Positions 39,657-49,403 of a stretch of 64,000 nucleotides of DNA are shown in pieces. The notes under the pieces are model-generated. The model had not been told where the DNA came from, did not search any database, and was given only the letters and a program-made list of their open reading frames with translations. Position numbers and translations under genes: made by a program. Source of the stretch: Cellulophaga sp. HaHa_2_95 (GTDB lineage Bacteria > Bacteroidota > Bacteroidia > Flavobacteriales > Flavobacteriaceae). How positions within the stretch are numbered: the first letter of the stretch is position 1; each line of letters starts with the position of its first letter. The DNA is taken from positions 434,001-498,000 of the forward strand of contig NZ_CP058988.1 of NCBI RefSeq assembly GCF_019278565.1, read 5' to 3'.

Positions 39657-40364
39657 TTAATAAAAATCATAATAGATAGCCCATTTATTGGTTTGGTCAT
39701 TTTTTCCAAACATGAGACTTCCATTATCAATTACATTCAAGTTTATTTTTTCATCAGAGCTAATTTGAAATACAAATTCAAAGCCTTCTCCAAAACCATC
39801 AGCAATACCAATTCCTGGCTGACAGAAAGAAGGATACCCTCCAAGCTTATGTTCATATTGGTGGTAATCTGCAAGGTCATAATAATCATCAATAACACCT
39901 TCATTTTCAAGCGCTAGTATCTCGTCTTCCATTTCAGGAGTTAAGCCTCCGCCATCCCAAAGTGGGCAGTCTTTTTCTAATGCTGGTTTTAGAGGAAAAG
40001 CCTTAATGAAGGATTCCGGATTTGATAGGTCTTTAAGTACAACGCTATCTAAATTCTCATACTCGCGAATAACCCAATGTTGCCCCATTTCTTCAAAACA
40101 TTTAGGGTATGTATTAGCGATAAAAACAGTGATTATTTTTGTTTTTGATAGTTTAGTCGGAACAAAAGGTAGGTTTGGAAGGTAGAACTGTGCTAAGGGA
40201 AACATTAAAGCTCCGTTTGCATCAAGAGGGATGCTTTCTTCTTTCGTATAAACGCTTACTTTCCCTATCCAACTTTCTTTAATAGTATGTTCAGGTCTAA
40301 AACCACCCACCTTAAAGATGGTGGCTTCTTTAGAAATTTTGTGTTTTACTTCTTCTGGTGTCAA
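39657..40364 (-). CDS. DUF1963 (YwqG-like) domain protein
   Basis: 235 aa. I take the TTG at 40364 (LTPEEVKHKISKEATIFKVG) as the start because family members begin there and AAAAGGAAA lies just upstream. A longer TTG start at 40424 would overlap the preceding gene by 7 bp. Features of DUF1963 are present: GGFRPEHTIKESWIGKV, PLAQFYLPNLPFVP, KLGGYPSFCQ and a C-terminal beta sheet (GEGFEFVFQISSDEKINL). YwqG-type proteins lack an established function. No signal peptide is seen. It follows a secreted SH3 protein gene in the same operon. Confidence 0.78.
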   Translation of the reverse strand: MTPEEVKHKISKEATIFKVGGFRPEHTIKESWIGKVSVYTKEESIPLDANGALMFPLAQFYLPNLPFVPTKLSKTKIITVFIANTYPKCFEEMGQHWVIREYENLDSVVLKDLSNPESFIKAFPLKPALEKDCPLWDGGGLTPEMEDEILALENEGVIDDYYDLADYHQYEHKLGGYPSFCQPGIGIADGFGEGFEFVFQISSDEKINLNVIDNGSLMFGKNDQTNKWAIYYDFY

Positions 40365-40417
40365 TGTTGATTTCCTTTTTTCAATGAGTTTAAAACATAT
40401 AGTGCCGTGTAAATTGT

Positions 40418-41335
40418 TTAGCAACCGTACGACAAGGTAATATTTACATATTTAATTTCTGTAGTACCATTGCTATGGTGTAATACGATCTTTAAAAGAG
40501 CATCAGCAATAAAATGTACTAATGGTCTCCCTTGGTAGCTCATCGTCGCTGTAGTGCCTCCCATTTCTCCTGGGTAATGCACGAGCGTATCGTTTAATTT
40601 TAAATTTACCTGCCTAGCAGTTCCAATTTTTTCATACCCTATTTGCGGAAATAAGGCCATATTTCTTGTGAGCGGTAGTTCTTTAAAAGGGCCATACCCC
40701 TCCCAAGCATATTTTTCTTTTGATTTTGATGCATCAAAATTATATTCCCAAACCGATTCTTTAAACGTATAGAACAATTCAATTTTAGTGGTGTTTACCT
40801 TCGGTTCAATATAAAGTAACCGGTCTCCTAAATCATTAAATACCGCTTCATACATAAACAGGGTATCTTTTTTTACGATAGTAGAAGTTTCAGAGCCATT
40901 CTCTGTTTCATAAAAATAAAAGCTAAGATTAAAACTGTCAAATTTTAAGGTGCTTGTTTCCGTGGTAAGCGCATCAGAAGGGTTGTACGGTTTGTGTTCA
41001 TTTTTTAATAAATACCCACTAAATACATAACCGGTTAAAATGGGTTTGTTGTCCCAAGTGTTACGCATCGTTTTTACTTTAAACCAGTTTCCGTTTACGG
41101 CTACGCCATGATCTGTAAGCGACAAATAGGTACCTGTATCTTCTAGCAATTCTACATATTCTCCGGGAGGGAATTTTCCCAGTTTTTCACCATGAATAGA
41201 AGCTTCACTCCGAACCGTAAGGCCATTTTTAGCAGCAACCGTATAGATAGGATTGTCTTTGGGTTGGTGTTGAGACCGCAGCTTAAAAGGAGCACATAAA
41301 ATAAAAATAAAGAGTAGTAGGTACAGGTTTTTCAT
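40418..41335 (-). CDS. secreted SH3-domain protein
   Basis: 305 aa. A signal peptide (MKNLYLLLFIFILCAPFKLRSQ) is followed by a bacterial SH3 domain (about 30-105: YTVAAKNGLTVRSEASIHGE, FPPGEYVELLEDTG, WFKVKT, GYVFSGYLL) and a ~200-aa C-terminal beta-rich region with no known match. SH3b domains usually bind cell-wall peptides. A related SH3 lipoprotein occurs at 49.4-50.4 kb (GLIYRDKAKGKALGKF, GEWVGVKL), so the window has two members of this architecture. It is coupled to the DUF1963 gene downstream. Confidence 0.75.
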   Translation of the reverse strand: MKNLYLLLFIFILCAPFKLRSQHQPKDNPIYTVAAKNGLTVRSEASIHGEKLGKFPPGEYVELLEDTGTYLSLTDHGVAVNGNWFKVKTMRNTWDNKPILTGYVFSGYLLKNEHKPYNPSDALTTETSTLKFDSFNLSFYFYETENGSETSTIVKKDTLFMYEAVFNDLGDRLLYIEPKVNTTKIELFYTFKESVWEYNFDASKSKEKYAWEGYGPFKELPLTRNMALFPQIGYEKIGTARQVNLKLNDTLVHYPGEMGGTTATMSYQGRPLVHFIADALLKIVLHHSNGTTEIKYVNITLSYGC

Positions 41336-41393
41336 ATAAGGTGGGTTAAAATTTGGTGTCCTTTAGCGCATTATAAGATACAGTTTTCTGCTT

Positions 41394-41768
41394 TTATAGC
41401 GTGCGGAAGAATAATAGGAAAGCAATAAACCCTAAAAAGTAGAGCGCAAGACCTAGATAGAGTTCTAGTAGGTGTTGCTTAGCTTCTTGTGTACGCCCAT
41501 GCACTTTTAAGAAGGCGATGTACCTAAAATGCTTGTTATAGGCAAAGCCCGTTAGAATAGGGCTCCAAGGTTTTTTTTCTAAAGCCGTATTAACATCCGT
41601 ATAGGCAGCGACATATTTTTGTGCCAATCGCTCTTGTTCATATCCCGATAATTTACGCGAGGCATATTCTTTTTTGAGTGCTGCTAGCGTACTTGCATCA
41701 ATGGCTTGGTTTTGTAGCAATTGGTAGAGCTGGTAGTTATCTAAAAGGGCTATTTTATGGGGTTCCAT
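41394..41768 (-). CDS. small tail-anchored-like membrane protein, unknown
   Basis: 124 aa. The N-terminal ~55 residues are helical and charged (LLDNYQLYQLLQNQAIDAST, KLSGYEQERLAQKY), similar to the short helical modules seen before membrane tails. One C-terminal membrane segment (LYLGLALYFLGFIAFLLFF) ends the protein. No signal peptide is seen. I do not recognise a specific family. It lies 58 bp upstream of the SH3 gene and may share its transcript. Confidence 0.6.
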   Translation of the reverse strand: MEPHKIALLDNYQLYQLLQNQAIDASTLAALKKEYASRKLSGYEQERLAQKYVAAYTDVNTALEKKPWSPILTGFAYNKHFRYIAFLKVHGRTQEAKQHLLELYLGLALYFLGFIAFLLFFRTL

Positions 41769-41937
41769 GATTTTAAAACGGAGTCTTTTACTTGTAATTG
41801 TTTGCCGCTATAAGTTCTATTAAAAAAAAATGGGAGCTTCTCTAACGCCCTATGATAAATCTGCTTGTAGCCAATTGGGTATATGCAGACCATACTTTTT
41901 AAGCCTTTAGGTCCGTATTAGGTAAAGACCACGTGTA

Positions 41938-43011
41938 TTAGAATTCTTTTTCGAACGCTCTTTTAAGTTCCCTTTTTTCAAGATAGAGATAACAGTTTTC
42001 TACAGGTCCGGCATTGGTTATCGCAATATATGTTTCGCCAAATTGCCTTTCTCTTTCGGCTCTAATATCTTCAGCACTAAATATTTTCCTTGCAATCGGG
42101 TCAATGATGCTATCAAATTCCTCTTTTGAAATCGTCGGATTTTCAGAAAATATCTTGTAAATTTTTTCTGAAATGGTTTGTGTTCCTACGCCAATCATTT
42201 CAATAGGCTTATCTTTTCCTTCATTCATTTTCAGCAGATCAAAATAGGCTATTTGTCCAATTTCATCACCCTTAGCATTGAGGTTTACAATCTCAAAATC
42301 GCGATCAAGATTTTCATTTTTCGAATCAGGTTTTAAAATTATAATATTGTCATAAACCTTTAGAACCTCATATTTTTTAAGGCCTATCGTAAATTGTTTG
42401 CCTATATCTTTTGGGGTGATTACTACTTTGTCATACCCAGAAGGAAAGCTTGCCTGTAATTTTACCGTCCCTGAAATACCAAGAGTATCTTTTTTAGATT
42501 CTATCTCGAAAGCGCTTTTAATGGTTCTGTAGTTGTACGAAAACTGTTGACCATTTTTGATTCCTGAATTGGATATAGCACCAAAATTAGTTCGTGCGCT
42601 TTCCTTTAGACGTATGGGGTTTTTATTTGCATCGAATAAGGTATAATCCACTAATTCTATGGTAAAGATGTCGTCAAGATTTTCGATACCTTCTACTTTA
42701 GAGCTAAAAACCACATTAATTTCCTCAAAATGACCTTTCTCTACAGCAATAGCCCCATTAGAAATTATAGTATCTAAACCCGTAGCCAAATTTTCCATGT
42801 TGCTAATGGATAACTTATCCCAAGGAGCCATGTAGTCTTCTTTTATTTTATAGGAAAGTTCTCTTGTTTTAAAGAGGTCATTCCCCATACCATAGGTTAC
42901 TTTTTTAATAAATTCTAGTTGCTTTAAAGCGGTGGAATCTATTTCTTGCCCCATAATTGTTTGAGAAATACCCATGGATAAGGCTAAAAAAGATAAGAGT
43001 AGTTTGGTCAT
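41938..43011 (-). CDS. secreted protein of unknown function
   Basis: 357 aa with a signal peptide (MTKLLLSFLALSMGISQTIMGQ). The mature part is a mix of beta strands and charged helices (KEDYMAPWDKLSISNMENLA, VNVVFSSKVEGIENLDDIFT-like region, SGTVKLQASFPSGYDKVVIT). No catalytic motif or known domain is recognised. It stands alone between ~170 bp and ~67 bp gaps. Confidence 0.65.
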   Translation of the reverse strand: MTKLLLSFLALSMGISQTIMGQEIDSTALKQLEFIKKVTYGMGNDLFKTRELSYKIKEDYMAPWDKLSISNMENLATGLDTIISNGAIAVEKGHFEEINVVFSSKVEGIENLDDIFTIELVDYTLFDANKNPIRLKESARTNFGAISNSGIKNGQQFSYNYRTIKSAFEIESKKDTLGISGTVKLQASFPSGYDKVVITPKDIGKQFTIGLKKYEVLKVYDNIIILKPDSKNENLDRDFEIVNLNAKGDEIGQIAYFDLLKMNEGKDKPIEMIGVGTQTISEKIYKIFSENPTISKEEFDSIIDPIARKIFSAEDIRAERERQFGETYIAITNAGPVENCYLYLEKRELKRAFEKEF

Positions 43012-43078
43012 TTTTTAAATGTTGGTGCTGATTATGAATACTACGCAATTTATAAATTAGTACGTATCCATTAAGCGT

Positions 43079-43417
43079 TTAGTTACTTTTTTTATAGAAA
43101 AGCCTAGAACATATATTGTTTAGTGTCGTCTCTTCCGTTAGTTTAAAAATGTCTAATACATAAGAAATACTCTCAGCGTTCCAAGCATATTTTTTTAAGT
43201 TTTGGTTGTATTTTTTTAGGAGTTCTTCTAAACTTCTTTCATGTACAACACCACCTATTTCTTTTTCTAGTACTTCTAAAAACTGGGATACCGTGTCTAT
43301 TGATACAGGCCAATTTTCTTCTGCTTCTAGTAGTTTCTTTACAATTTGCTGGTCCGCTTCATTTTGAAAGTTGTGCGCTTCCAAGTGGTCAAAGAAATCG
43401 TTGAGGTTCTTAGTCAT
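43079..43417 (-). CDS. small hypothetical cytosolic protein
   Basis: 112 aa, acidic and mostly helical (LNDFFDHLEAHNFQNEADQQ, ISYVLDIFKLTEETTLNNIC). No known domain. Its start overlaps the stop of the lipoprotein gene upstream by 8 bp, so the two are translationally coupled. Confidence 0.6.
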   Translation of the reverse strand: MTKNLNDFFDHLEAHNFQNEADQQIVKKLLEAEENWPVSIDTVSQFLEVLEKEIGGVVHERSLEELLKKYNQNLKKYAWNAESISYVLDIFKLTEETTLNNICSRLFYKKSN

Positions 43418-43985
43418 TTAATTTTAAATAACGACCATCCGTAAAAGGAATAAACTCAAGACCTCTGGTAACGGAGAATACGATGTTTTCAATACTGCTA
43501 TTTTCGGTGCAGTCTTGAAATACGTATACATTGTCAAAATCAAAATCATTTTTGGAATAGGTGGTAACTTGCGCTTCTAAGGGCATATCAACTATAGCTT
43601 CGCATGATAACTGAAAACTGTTTACATAAGAGGTATCCATAGACGTAAGCGTATTTATACCAAATGCCCTATCCAAATCTGCTGTTACAATAATGTCTAG
43701 GGTAAGATCTATAACAGAAAAAGTTAGCGTGCTACTTACTTCTTCTATTTCGGTAATGCGGCAACTATCTGGCCCATCTCTTCTAGCGTCTATAGTGCTT
43801 ATTCTGGGTGTACTGAGCGCTAGTACTTCTACATCATTGTTATCTGTAAAAAGCAGCTCCTGGCTGGTTGTATAGGGTATTATGGCTTTGTCAAAGTCAT
43901 TTAAGGTATAGGTGTTTTCAATTACGTCTTTACAGCAGCCACTTATTAGAAAAAATAGGATAAAGCTTAAAGGGGAGAATTTCAT
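43410..43985 (-). CDS. lipoprotein of unknown function
   Basis: 191 aa with lipobox FILFFLISGC. The mature domain is beta-rich, with Cys residues that may pair (GPDSCRITEIEE, QLSCEAIVD, FQDCTENS). No family is recognised. It is the first gene of a two-gene unit with the 112-aa protein that overlaps its end by 8 bp. Confidence 0.65.
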   Translation of the reverse strand: MKFSPLSFILFFLISGCCKDVIENTYTLNDFDKAIIPYTTSQELLFTDNNDVEVLALSTPRISTIDARRDGPDSCRITEIEEVSSTLTFSVIDLTLDIIVTADLDRAFGINTLTSMDTSYVNSFQLSCEAIVDMPLEAQVTTYSKNDFDFDNVYVFQDCTENSSIENIVFSVTRGLEFIPFTDGRYLKLND

Positions 43986-44155
43986 GTGCTTGCTTTTAGC
44001 TTTTGAAGTTTATTTTTTTTATAATTGTTTTGAACTTTTAGGTGCTAGACTCCTAGAGTACAATTGTGATAAGGGGCGCTATAGTCTTATTGATATGATT
44101 TGAAGTTATTTATTTAAAACTAATTCATTGTTGGATGTAGTTTTTTAATCCAGAA

Positions 44156-44884
44156 TTAAAAAATTTTATAAGCACCAACTTTTAAATAAATATTTTCGTA
44201 TTCTTTCTCAGTTTTAATTTTGAATTTTTTCATTACAATATCTCGGATTACATCATCGTCCATTCCAATATACTTTTCATCCATCATTTCGTTGTAAATT
44301 TCTAATTCTCTTTTTGTGGGCAAATCCTCTTTTTTAATATTGCCAACTTTTTCTTTGATGATTATATCAAATCGATAATTCGTTCGAACATTTTTTAGGG
44401 CTATTTCAGGTGTTACATTTCCTATTTTAGCATTGGGCGCCCATAGTAATTTCCCGAATGTATAACCAGTTCCAATGTCCTTTTTATCATCATAAGCAAA
44501 TATTAGAATTTCATCAATGTCATTATTTTTTTCTGTTTCCTCATGAACGATGGATTTAAGAGTATTTTCAAGATTCTTTTTCGAAATATCGAATGGCACC
44601 ACAATAGACATTGTCAATCTGATGAAGTTTGGTAAGTCTTCTAGTTCTTGAGTAGAATAGTCAGATAGTTTTTGTGTCAAAGCTTTCAGGCTTGAAAATT
44701 CAGTATTCTCAACCATGAAGTTTGCTATTTTTGTAACGTCGAAATCTATTTTGTACTTCGGTTTAGCTTTCGTAGGTTTTTCTAGTATTGTATCCGTTAC
44801 AGTTTCCTCTTTTGTAATTGATTCTTTATTTGGTTTACAACTTAATAAAATTAGAACAGGTAAAATCCACAGGGTTTTATGCAT
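44156..44884 (-). CDS. lipoprotein of unknown function
   Basis: 242 aa with lipobox LWILPVLILLSC followed by a Thr/Lys/Glu-rich linker and a helical domain (KIANFMVENTEFSSLKALTQ, PFDISKKNLENTLKSIVHEE). A short conserved-looking segment (IDEILIFAYDDKKDIGTGYT, FGKLLWAPN) resembles small domains found in other Bacteroidota hypothetical proteins. Function unknown. It is flanked by gaps of ~170-190 bp, so it is a single-gene unit. Confidence 0.65.
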   Translation of the reverse strand: MHKTLWILPVLILLSCKPNKESITKEETVTDTILEKPTKAKPKYKIDFDVTKIANFMVENTEFSSLKALTQKLSDYSTQELEDLPNFIRLTMSIVVPFDISKKNLENTLKSIVHEETEKNNDIDEILIFAYDDKKDIGTGYTFGKLLWAPNAKIGNVTPEIALKNVRTNYRFDIIIKEKVGNIKKEDLPTKRELEIYNEMMDEKYIGMDDDVIRDIVMKKFKIKTEKEYENIYLKVGAYKIF

Positions 44885-45074
44885 AATTTACTTTTTATAA
44901 TGTGTTTTCTGACTTTTTCAAATTGCTGCTAATGGTAAGTATTTAACAAGTAGGAGATTTAGAAGTACCGAACATTTCATTGAGTACAAAGGTTAATACT
45001 AACTAGTGGCTTATATTTTAGCTCTGAATCGTCTATTTTTTTATACATGGTTAAGCACAGTTATTTATATATCT

Positions 45075-45977
45075 TTATTTGTCAAACGACATTAAATCGG
45101 AGTCTTTACCCTCGTATATTGTATAATACGTATATTCATCAGCTCCTTTATACCATCTGTAGCGCGATTGTTTAAATCTAAACATTTTCAAAACTTCATT
45201 TACCTGTTCTTGAAATTCCTGCTTATTCTTGTTCGCTGCGAAAACTCCTCCCGAAAAATTTATATATCGATTCCCTTTGCTGCTTGAAGTTACGTCAATA
45301 TCATTTTCCCATATTTTTTTGGCAACTATTTTTGTATATTCTTTTCTTAAGATCGGAAATTCTCGCACTTGTAATTTTACAACTTTAGATTTTAATTGGG
45401 TGGCAAGATTTTTAATTCCTGTGTCATCTGAATTTTCTCCGTCTGCGATTGTTTTTGCCCAGGAAGTAAATAATATTAATTCTATTTGAAGAGATTCGAC
45501 ATTTTCTCTGTAACTTGAAAAGTCAATACCATCCGCAATAGATTTTAATTCACGGTTAAGTAGCTCTTTTTGCTTTATTTTTTCTTCCTCCTTTGTTTTT
45601 GCTATTTCCGCATTTTTGGCCAACAATTTTTCTTCTTCAGTTAGTTTGATTAAACTGTCCGTTTTTTTAATAATCTGTTGAGCTTCTTGATACAGAGAAT
45701 TGTCTTTTTTTACTTTTTTAAGATCTGTCATTGCATTTTCGTATTTCCCCTTCTCAATATATTTATTTGCAGATTCGATATTGGATATAGCTATTTCATC
45801 TTTATCTGTTGTCACGATTGAAATAATTACCATGCCAATAAATCCGATAATGTAAAATCCGAAAACTTTAAGTCTTGTTGGTTTTTTTGACCATCTTAAA
45901 ATTATTGAGGGTTTAATAAGTCCTACGATTAAAGCAATGAAAAGTGCGAAAGCTAAAAAGCCAAAAAAAGCGTTCAT
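45075..45977 (-). CDS. membrane-anchored coiled-coil protein of unknown function
   Basis: 300 aa. Two N-terminal membrane segments (about 3-22, FFGFLAFALFIALIVGLI, and 41-58, GFYIIGFIGMVIISIV) are followed by a single TPR-like hairpin (ANKYIEKGKYENAMTDLKKV), a Lys/Glu-rich coiled coil (about 105-150) and a ~150-aa C-terminal alpha/beta domain ending in RYRWYKGADEYTYYTIYEGK. It shares no clear family with its neighbours. Its start lies 39 bp from the first copy of the boundary motif of the intergenic repeat family. Confidence 0.65.
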   Translation of the reverse strand: MNAFFGFLAFALFIALIVGLIKPSIILRWSKKPTRLKVFGFYIIGFIGMVIISIVTTDKDEIAISNIESANKYIEKGKYENAMTDLKKVKKDNSLYQEAQQIIKKTDSLIKLTEEEKLLAKNAEIAKTKEEEKIKQKELLNRELKSIADGIDFSSYRENVESLQIELILFTSWAKTIADGENSDDTGIKNLATQLKSKVVKLQVREFPILRKEYTKIVAKKIWENDIDVTSSSKGNRYINFSGGVFAANKNKQEFQEQVNEVLKMFRFKQSRYRWYKGADEYTYYTIYEGKDSDLMSFDK

Positions 45978-46015
45978 ATTTGGTTTGTTTTGGTTATTGT
46001 TTTTTTAAAAGTTTG

Positions 46016-46320
46016 CTAACTTACGGATATACGCAAGTATGTATTTTTTAATTTTTCTGTGGGGGGAGAGTTGTAATTTCTTACAGGTACTAAAGTAGCT
46101 TAAAAAGAAATGGCTATTCTGCGGGAAACCGCAGAAACGGGGTATTTTCTTTATAATTCTTTGTTTAATCGTTGAAATACACACTTTAGCACTACATAAT
46201 CGGGTATTTTCAGTATTAGAACGGCTTTAAGAGACAATGGTAAGTATCTTGTCGTAATAGGTAAGAAATTTTAGGAGCTAAGCTTATGGTGTTGCGCTAC
46301 GAGTGTAGTTCCTAAATAAA
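46016..46320. repeat. dispersed intergenic repeat, copy R1
   Basis: It begins with the boundary motif (ctaac at 46016, then TTACGGATATACGCAAGTAT), followed by blocks shared with the other copies: GTGGGGGGAGAGTTGTAATT, TACTAAAGTAGCTTAAAAAG, hairpin CTGCGG-GAAA-CCGCAG (46119-46134), ATAATCGGGTATTTTCAGTA and GGAGCTAAGCTTA. It lies between two minus-strand genes and occupies most of the 468 bp gap. Confidence 0.85.
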
Positions 46321-46445
46321 TAGGAGTTAAGTTGAATAAAGAAAGCTCAAAGATCCTGATTTTAGAATCTATGAGCCTAGAGTAGTATTGTCTCAGATTA
46401 AGGCAGAGTTTACTTATTTTTTACATTAGTTCTTTGTTAGCTGCT

Positions 46446-48968
46446 TTACTTTTTTCTATGATAGCATTCTTCAGAGTATTCAGAAGACAATGAATTAATA
46501 TCTAAATTATGAGCCAATAAAAAGTCATTTATTTTGTCATCAGTCAAATCATTGATTTCATAATTTTTGAATTCTCTAAAAAAACCTTGAAAATTTAGTC
46601 TTAATTTTTTAAGCCTATTTTTTCTCATAATTTCAATTGAATGAGTGAAATTAGCATGATAGGATAAATTCTTGGTAGGTATGATTAATATTCTTTTAAC
46701 TTTTTTATCTTGGTATGATTCTTCAAACCAACCACAATGGGAATTCATTTGACTGGCTTCATGTTTATTTATTTCAGAGCGAGTATCTAAAACTTCACTC
46801 TTACATTCAAACATAATATAGTTGTCATTAATACACCATAAATTATCTGGACCTTTTTTGAATTCTTTGTCAGGTCTTTGACTTAATAATCCTAATGCAA
46901 GACCAAGTTCTTGAAGAGATGATTCAAATTTTTCTGAAGGCATACCAAAAACTAATTCATCAGTTATATTGTTTACAGAAAGCATTAATTCCTCATATTT
47001 TGAATGTTTGTTAACCCATTCTTTTATTCTTGAAATACGATTTTGATTGATAAAACTAAGTTTCTTATAAACGATACCTCCTTTAGGATGTAAAAGTTGA
47101 TAATTTTTTTTGAAAGCACTTTTTTGAGCTGTTGTCGACTCAATTTTACTTAGAGAGTATAAATACCTTGCTAAAGATTGTAAATACCAACCTTTTTCTG
47201 ATTCATCCGAACAGTTGTTGTCGATTACTTTTTGAATTATTTGGCTAGCTTTTTCTGAATCCCCATTATAATGATAATTTTCAGCTTCATGCTCTAGTTT
47301 AAATAATTCTAATAGATGATTTTCTTTAGCTTCTGGAATTATTTCATCCATTTGTTCTTTATAGTATTCTTTCCAGCCCTCATCTCTTGTTAATGATTGT
47401 TTTAACAATGATGTAATAACTTTATAAGGTTTATCTTCTTTTTCTAAATCTTCTTTGGCTGCTTCAGCAATTTCTAATCCAATTGCTATTTGTTGTCTTG
47501 TTTGAGACGAAAAGTATTTATTAGTAGCAGTGCTTTTTATAAATTTAACTAAGTCTCCTCCAATTAAGACAACGGTACTATAGTCTTTTTCTCCTCTAAC
47601 ACTTCTTCCCAATCCTTGCTCAATTTTTTGAGCGATTTTTGTATTTATTACATCACTTGATTTCCTACAATTTTCTTCATACCTATCAGACAAAGACATA
47701 AAAAATGGTTTAGAATCAATGATTAATAACCTACAACTGTTATCAGGTAAATCAATTCCATCATATCTATTTACTATAACCACAGTATGTTCATGTTCGC
47801 CTGATTTTAAGTGTTGTACAACTTCAAAAATATTACTACTATCACTTATTATTGAGCCAGCTTCTTCGTATTCTTTAGATAGCCTAAAACTAGGAACAAG
47901 AGAAACAAAACCAACTTTCTTCTTAGATGGAACAGCTAACTTTTCGATAATAGCATCCCTATGCAGTGATTCATCTATTAATGAAGGAAGTAATAACATT
48001 TTTTCACCAGACCATTTTTGATTAGGGTCAATTAAAGGGTTTTTAATTGAATTAATATCAAAACCCAATCCCTTGATGAAAAATGAATCATCTTGAGTAG
48101 TTGCTGACATTAAGATTCTTTGTTTAGCATTATTAAAAGTTCCAAAATGATGCATTGGAATATAATATGGTGTTAATTCTATATGATTTCCAGAAACAAT
48201 GGCTCTATAATTATTAAGATTATTTTTCATTAATGGCCAAGCGAATTGTATGGATTTATTATCCTCATCACTAGAAAGAAGATTTAAAACTTCAGACTTT
48301 TTTTCTACCCAACTCCAATATGGTATTGGTAATATTGATTCATATTTTGCATTTTTTATATCTAAGAAACTTCCTTCACCTTGCTCGGATAAATCTTCGG
48401 AAAATAAATTGATAAATTCAGAATATAAGTTTTCCTCTTTTTTAATAGTAATTGTGAATGTAGATTTTAAAGAATCTATGCAAGCATGTGAATCGTCTAG
48501 AATTACATGGTCAACATTTATTGATTTGTTGTCTAGACCAAATATTGTTTTTCCATTAAAAACTTTCTGAACATGGGTAATCAATATTTTTTCTCCATTC
48601 AAGAATGATTCTGGAATATCTCGTGACGAATCAAAAGTGCAATAAGGAATGCCGAATTTTTTAGCTTCTAAAATAGTTTGTTTAACAAGATAAATATTTG
48701 GACAGATATACAAACATGGTGAATTATTAGAGTTTAGGCGAGAATGAAGCATTAACAAACCTATTAATGTTTTTCCTTGTCCAGTATGTAATTTAATAAT
48801 TAAGTTATTATCATTTTGCCTGTTTGCATACCATTCTTTTAATATGAATTCTTGAGCAGGTCTTAATGGTCCGGTTTCACTTTTTCTATCTAAAGAGTCG
48901 TAAATTTCAAGAGGATTTATCTTTTTTAAGATTACTTTTTTTCCTAATTTTTTTTTAAAATCTACCAT
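46446..48968 (-). CDS. SF2 helicase with C-terminal PD-(D/E)XK-like nuclease domain (defence candidate)
   Basis: 840 aa. Helicase motifs in order: Q-like LRPAQEFIL (35-43), Walker A HTGQGKT (61-67), Walker B DDSH (158-161, in place of DEAH), motif III SAT (288-290), motif V VIVNRYDGIDLP (397-408) and motif VI QGLGRSVRG (451-459). After a helical middle with TPR-like segments (about 540-640), the C-terminus has PDNLWCINDNYIMFECK, i.e. PD 707-708 and E721-x-K723, then a helix with EASQM, the pattern of a PD-(D/E)XK nuclease. Helicase-nuclease fusions are typical of anti-phage or restriction functions, but I cannot tie this one to a named system. It stands alone between repeat copies R1 and R2, has no partner gene beside it, and is probably cytosolic. 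Confidence 0.82.
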   Translation of the reverse strand: MVDFKKKLGKKVILKKINPLEIYDSLDRKSETGPLRPAQEFILKEWYANRQNDNNLIIKLHTGQGKTLIGLLMLHSRLNSNNSPCLYICPNIYLVKQTILEAKKFGIPYCTFDSSRDIPESFLNGEKILITHVQKVFNGKTIFGLDNKSINVDHVILDDSHACIDSLKSTFTITIKKEENLYSEFINLFSEDLSEQGEGSFLDIKNAKYESILPIPYWSWVEKKSEVLNLLSSDEDNKSIQFAWPLMKNNLNNYRAIVSGNHIELTPYYIPMHHFGTFNNAKQRILMSATTQDDSFFIKGLGFDINSIKNPLIDPNQKWSGEKMLLLPSLIDESLHRDAIIEKLAVPSKKKVGFVSLVPSFRLSKEYEEAGSIISDSSNIFEVVQHLKSGEHEHTVVIVNRYDGIDLPDNSCRLLIIDSKPFFMSLSDRYEENCRKSSDVINTKIAQKIEQGLGRSVRGEKDYSTVVLIGGDLVKFIKSTATNKYFSSQTRQQIAIGLEIAEAAKEDLEKEDKPYKVITSLLKQSLTRDEGWKEYYKEQMDEIIPEAKENHLLELFKLEHEAENYHYNGDSEKASQIIQKVIDNNCSDESEKGWYLQSLARYLYSLSKIESTTAQKSAFKKNYQLLHPKGGIVYKKLSFINQNRISRIKEWVNKHSKYEELMLSVNNITDELVFGMPSEKFESSLQELGLALGLLSQRPDKEFKKGPDNLWCINDNYIMFECKSEVLDTRSEINKHEASQMNSHCGWFEESYQDKKVKRILIIPTKNLSYHANFTHSIEIMRKNRLKKLRLNFQGFFREFKNYEINDLTDDKINDFLLAHNLDINSLSSEYSEECYHRKK

Positions 48969-49004
48969 TCTTTAATTTCTTTCAATTTTTTGTTTGTATT
49001 GCAG

Positions 49005-49300
49005 CTAACATGCGGATATACGCAAGTATGTATTTTATAATTTTATTCGTGGGGGAGAGTTGTAATTTCTTACAAGTACTAAAGTAGCTTAAAAAGAAAT
49101 GGCTATTCTGCGGTAAACCGCAGAAGCGGGGTATTTTCTTTATAATCCTTTATTAAATCGTTGAAATGCATATATTGGCACTACATAATCGGGTATTTTC
49201 AGTATTAGAACCGTTTTGAAAGATAATGGTAAAGATTTGGGTGTAAAGGGTAAGAAGCCATTGGAGGGTGAGCTTGGATTTGAGTATCTAAAATGACTTT
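49005..49300. repeat. dispersed intergenic repeat, copy R2
   Basis: Boundary motif (ctaac at 49005, then ATGCGGATATACGCAAGTAT), 37 bp upstream of the helicase start. It is very similar to R1 through the whole element, including hairpin CTGCGG-TAAA-CCGCAG (49108-49123), ATAATCGGGTATTTTCAGTA and the GATAATGGTAA block; similarity fades near 49300. Confidence 0.85.
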
Positions 49301-49403
49301 GTTATTTACTAGGTTGAAAAAGAAACTGCTTTAAAAATTGGTCATTGTGGGCGTAATTTTTTGAATTCTAGAGTGTTGCAACAATTAAAATTGTGGTGTG
49401 GCG

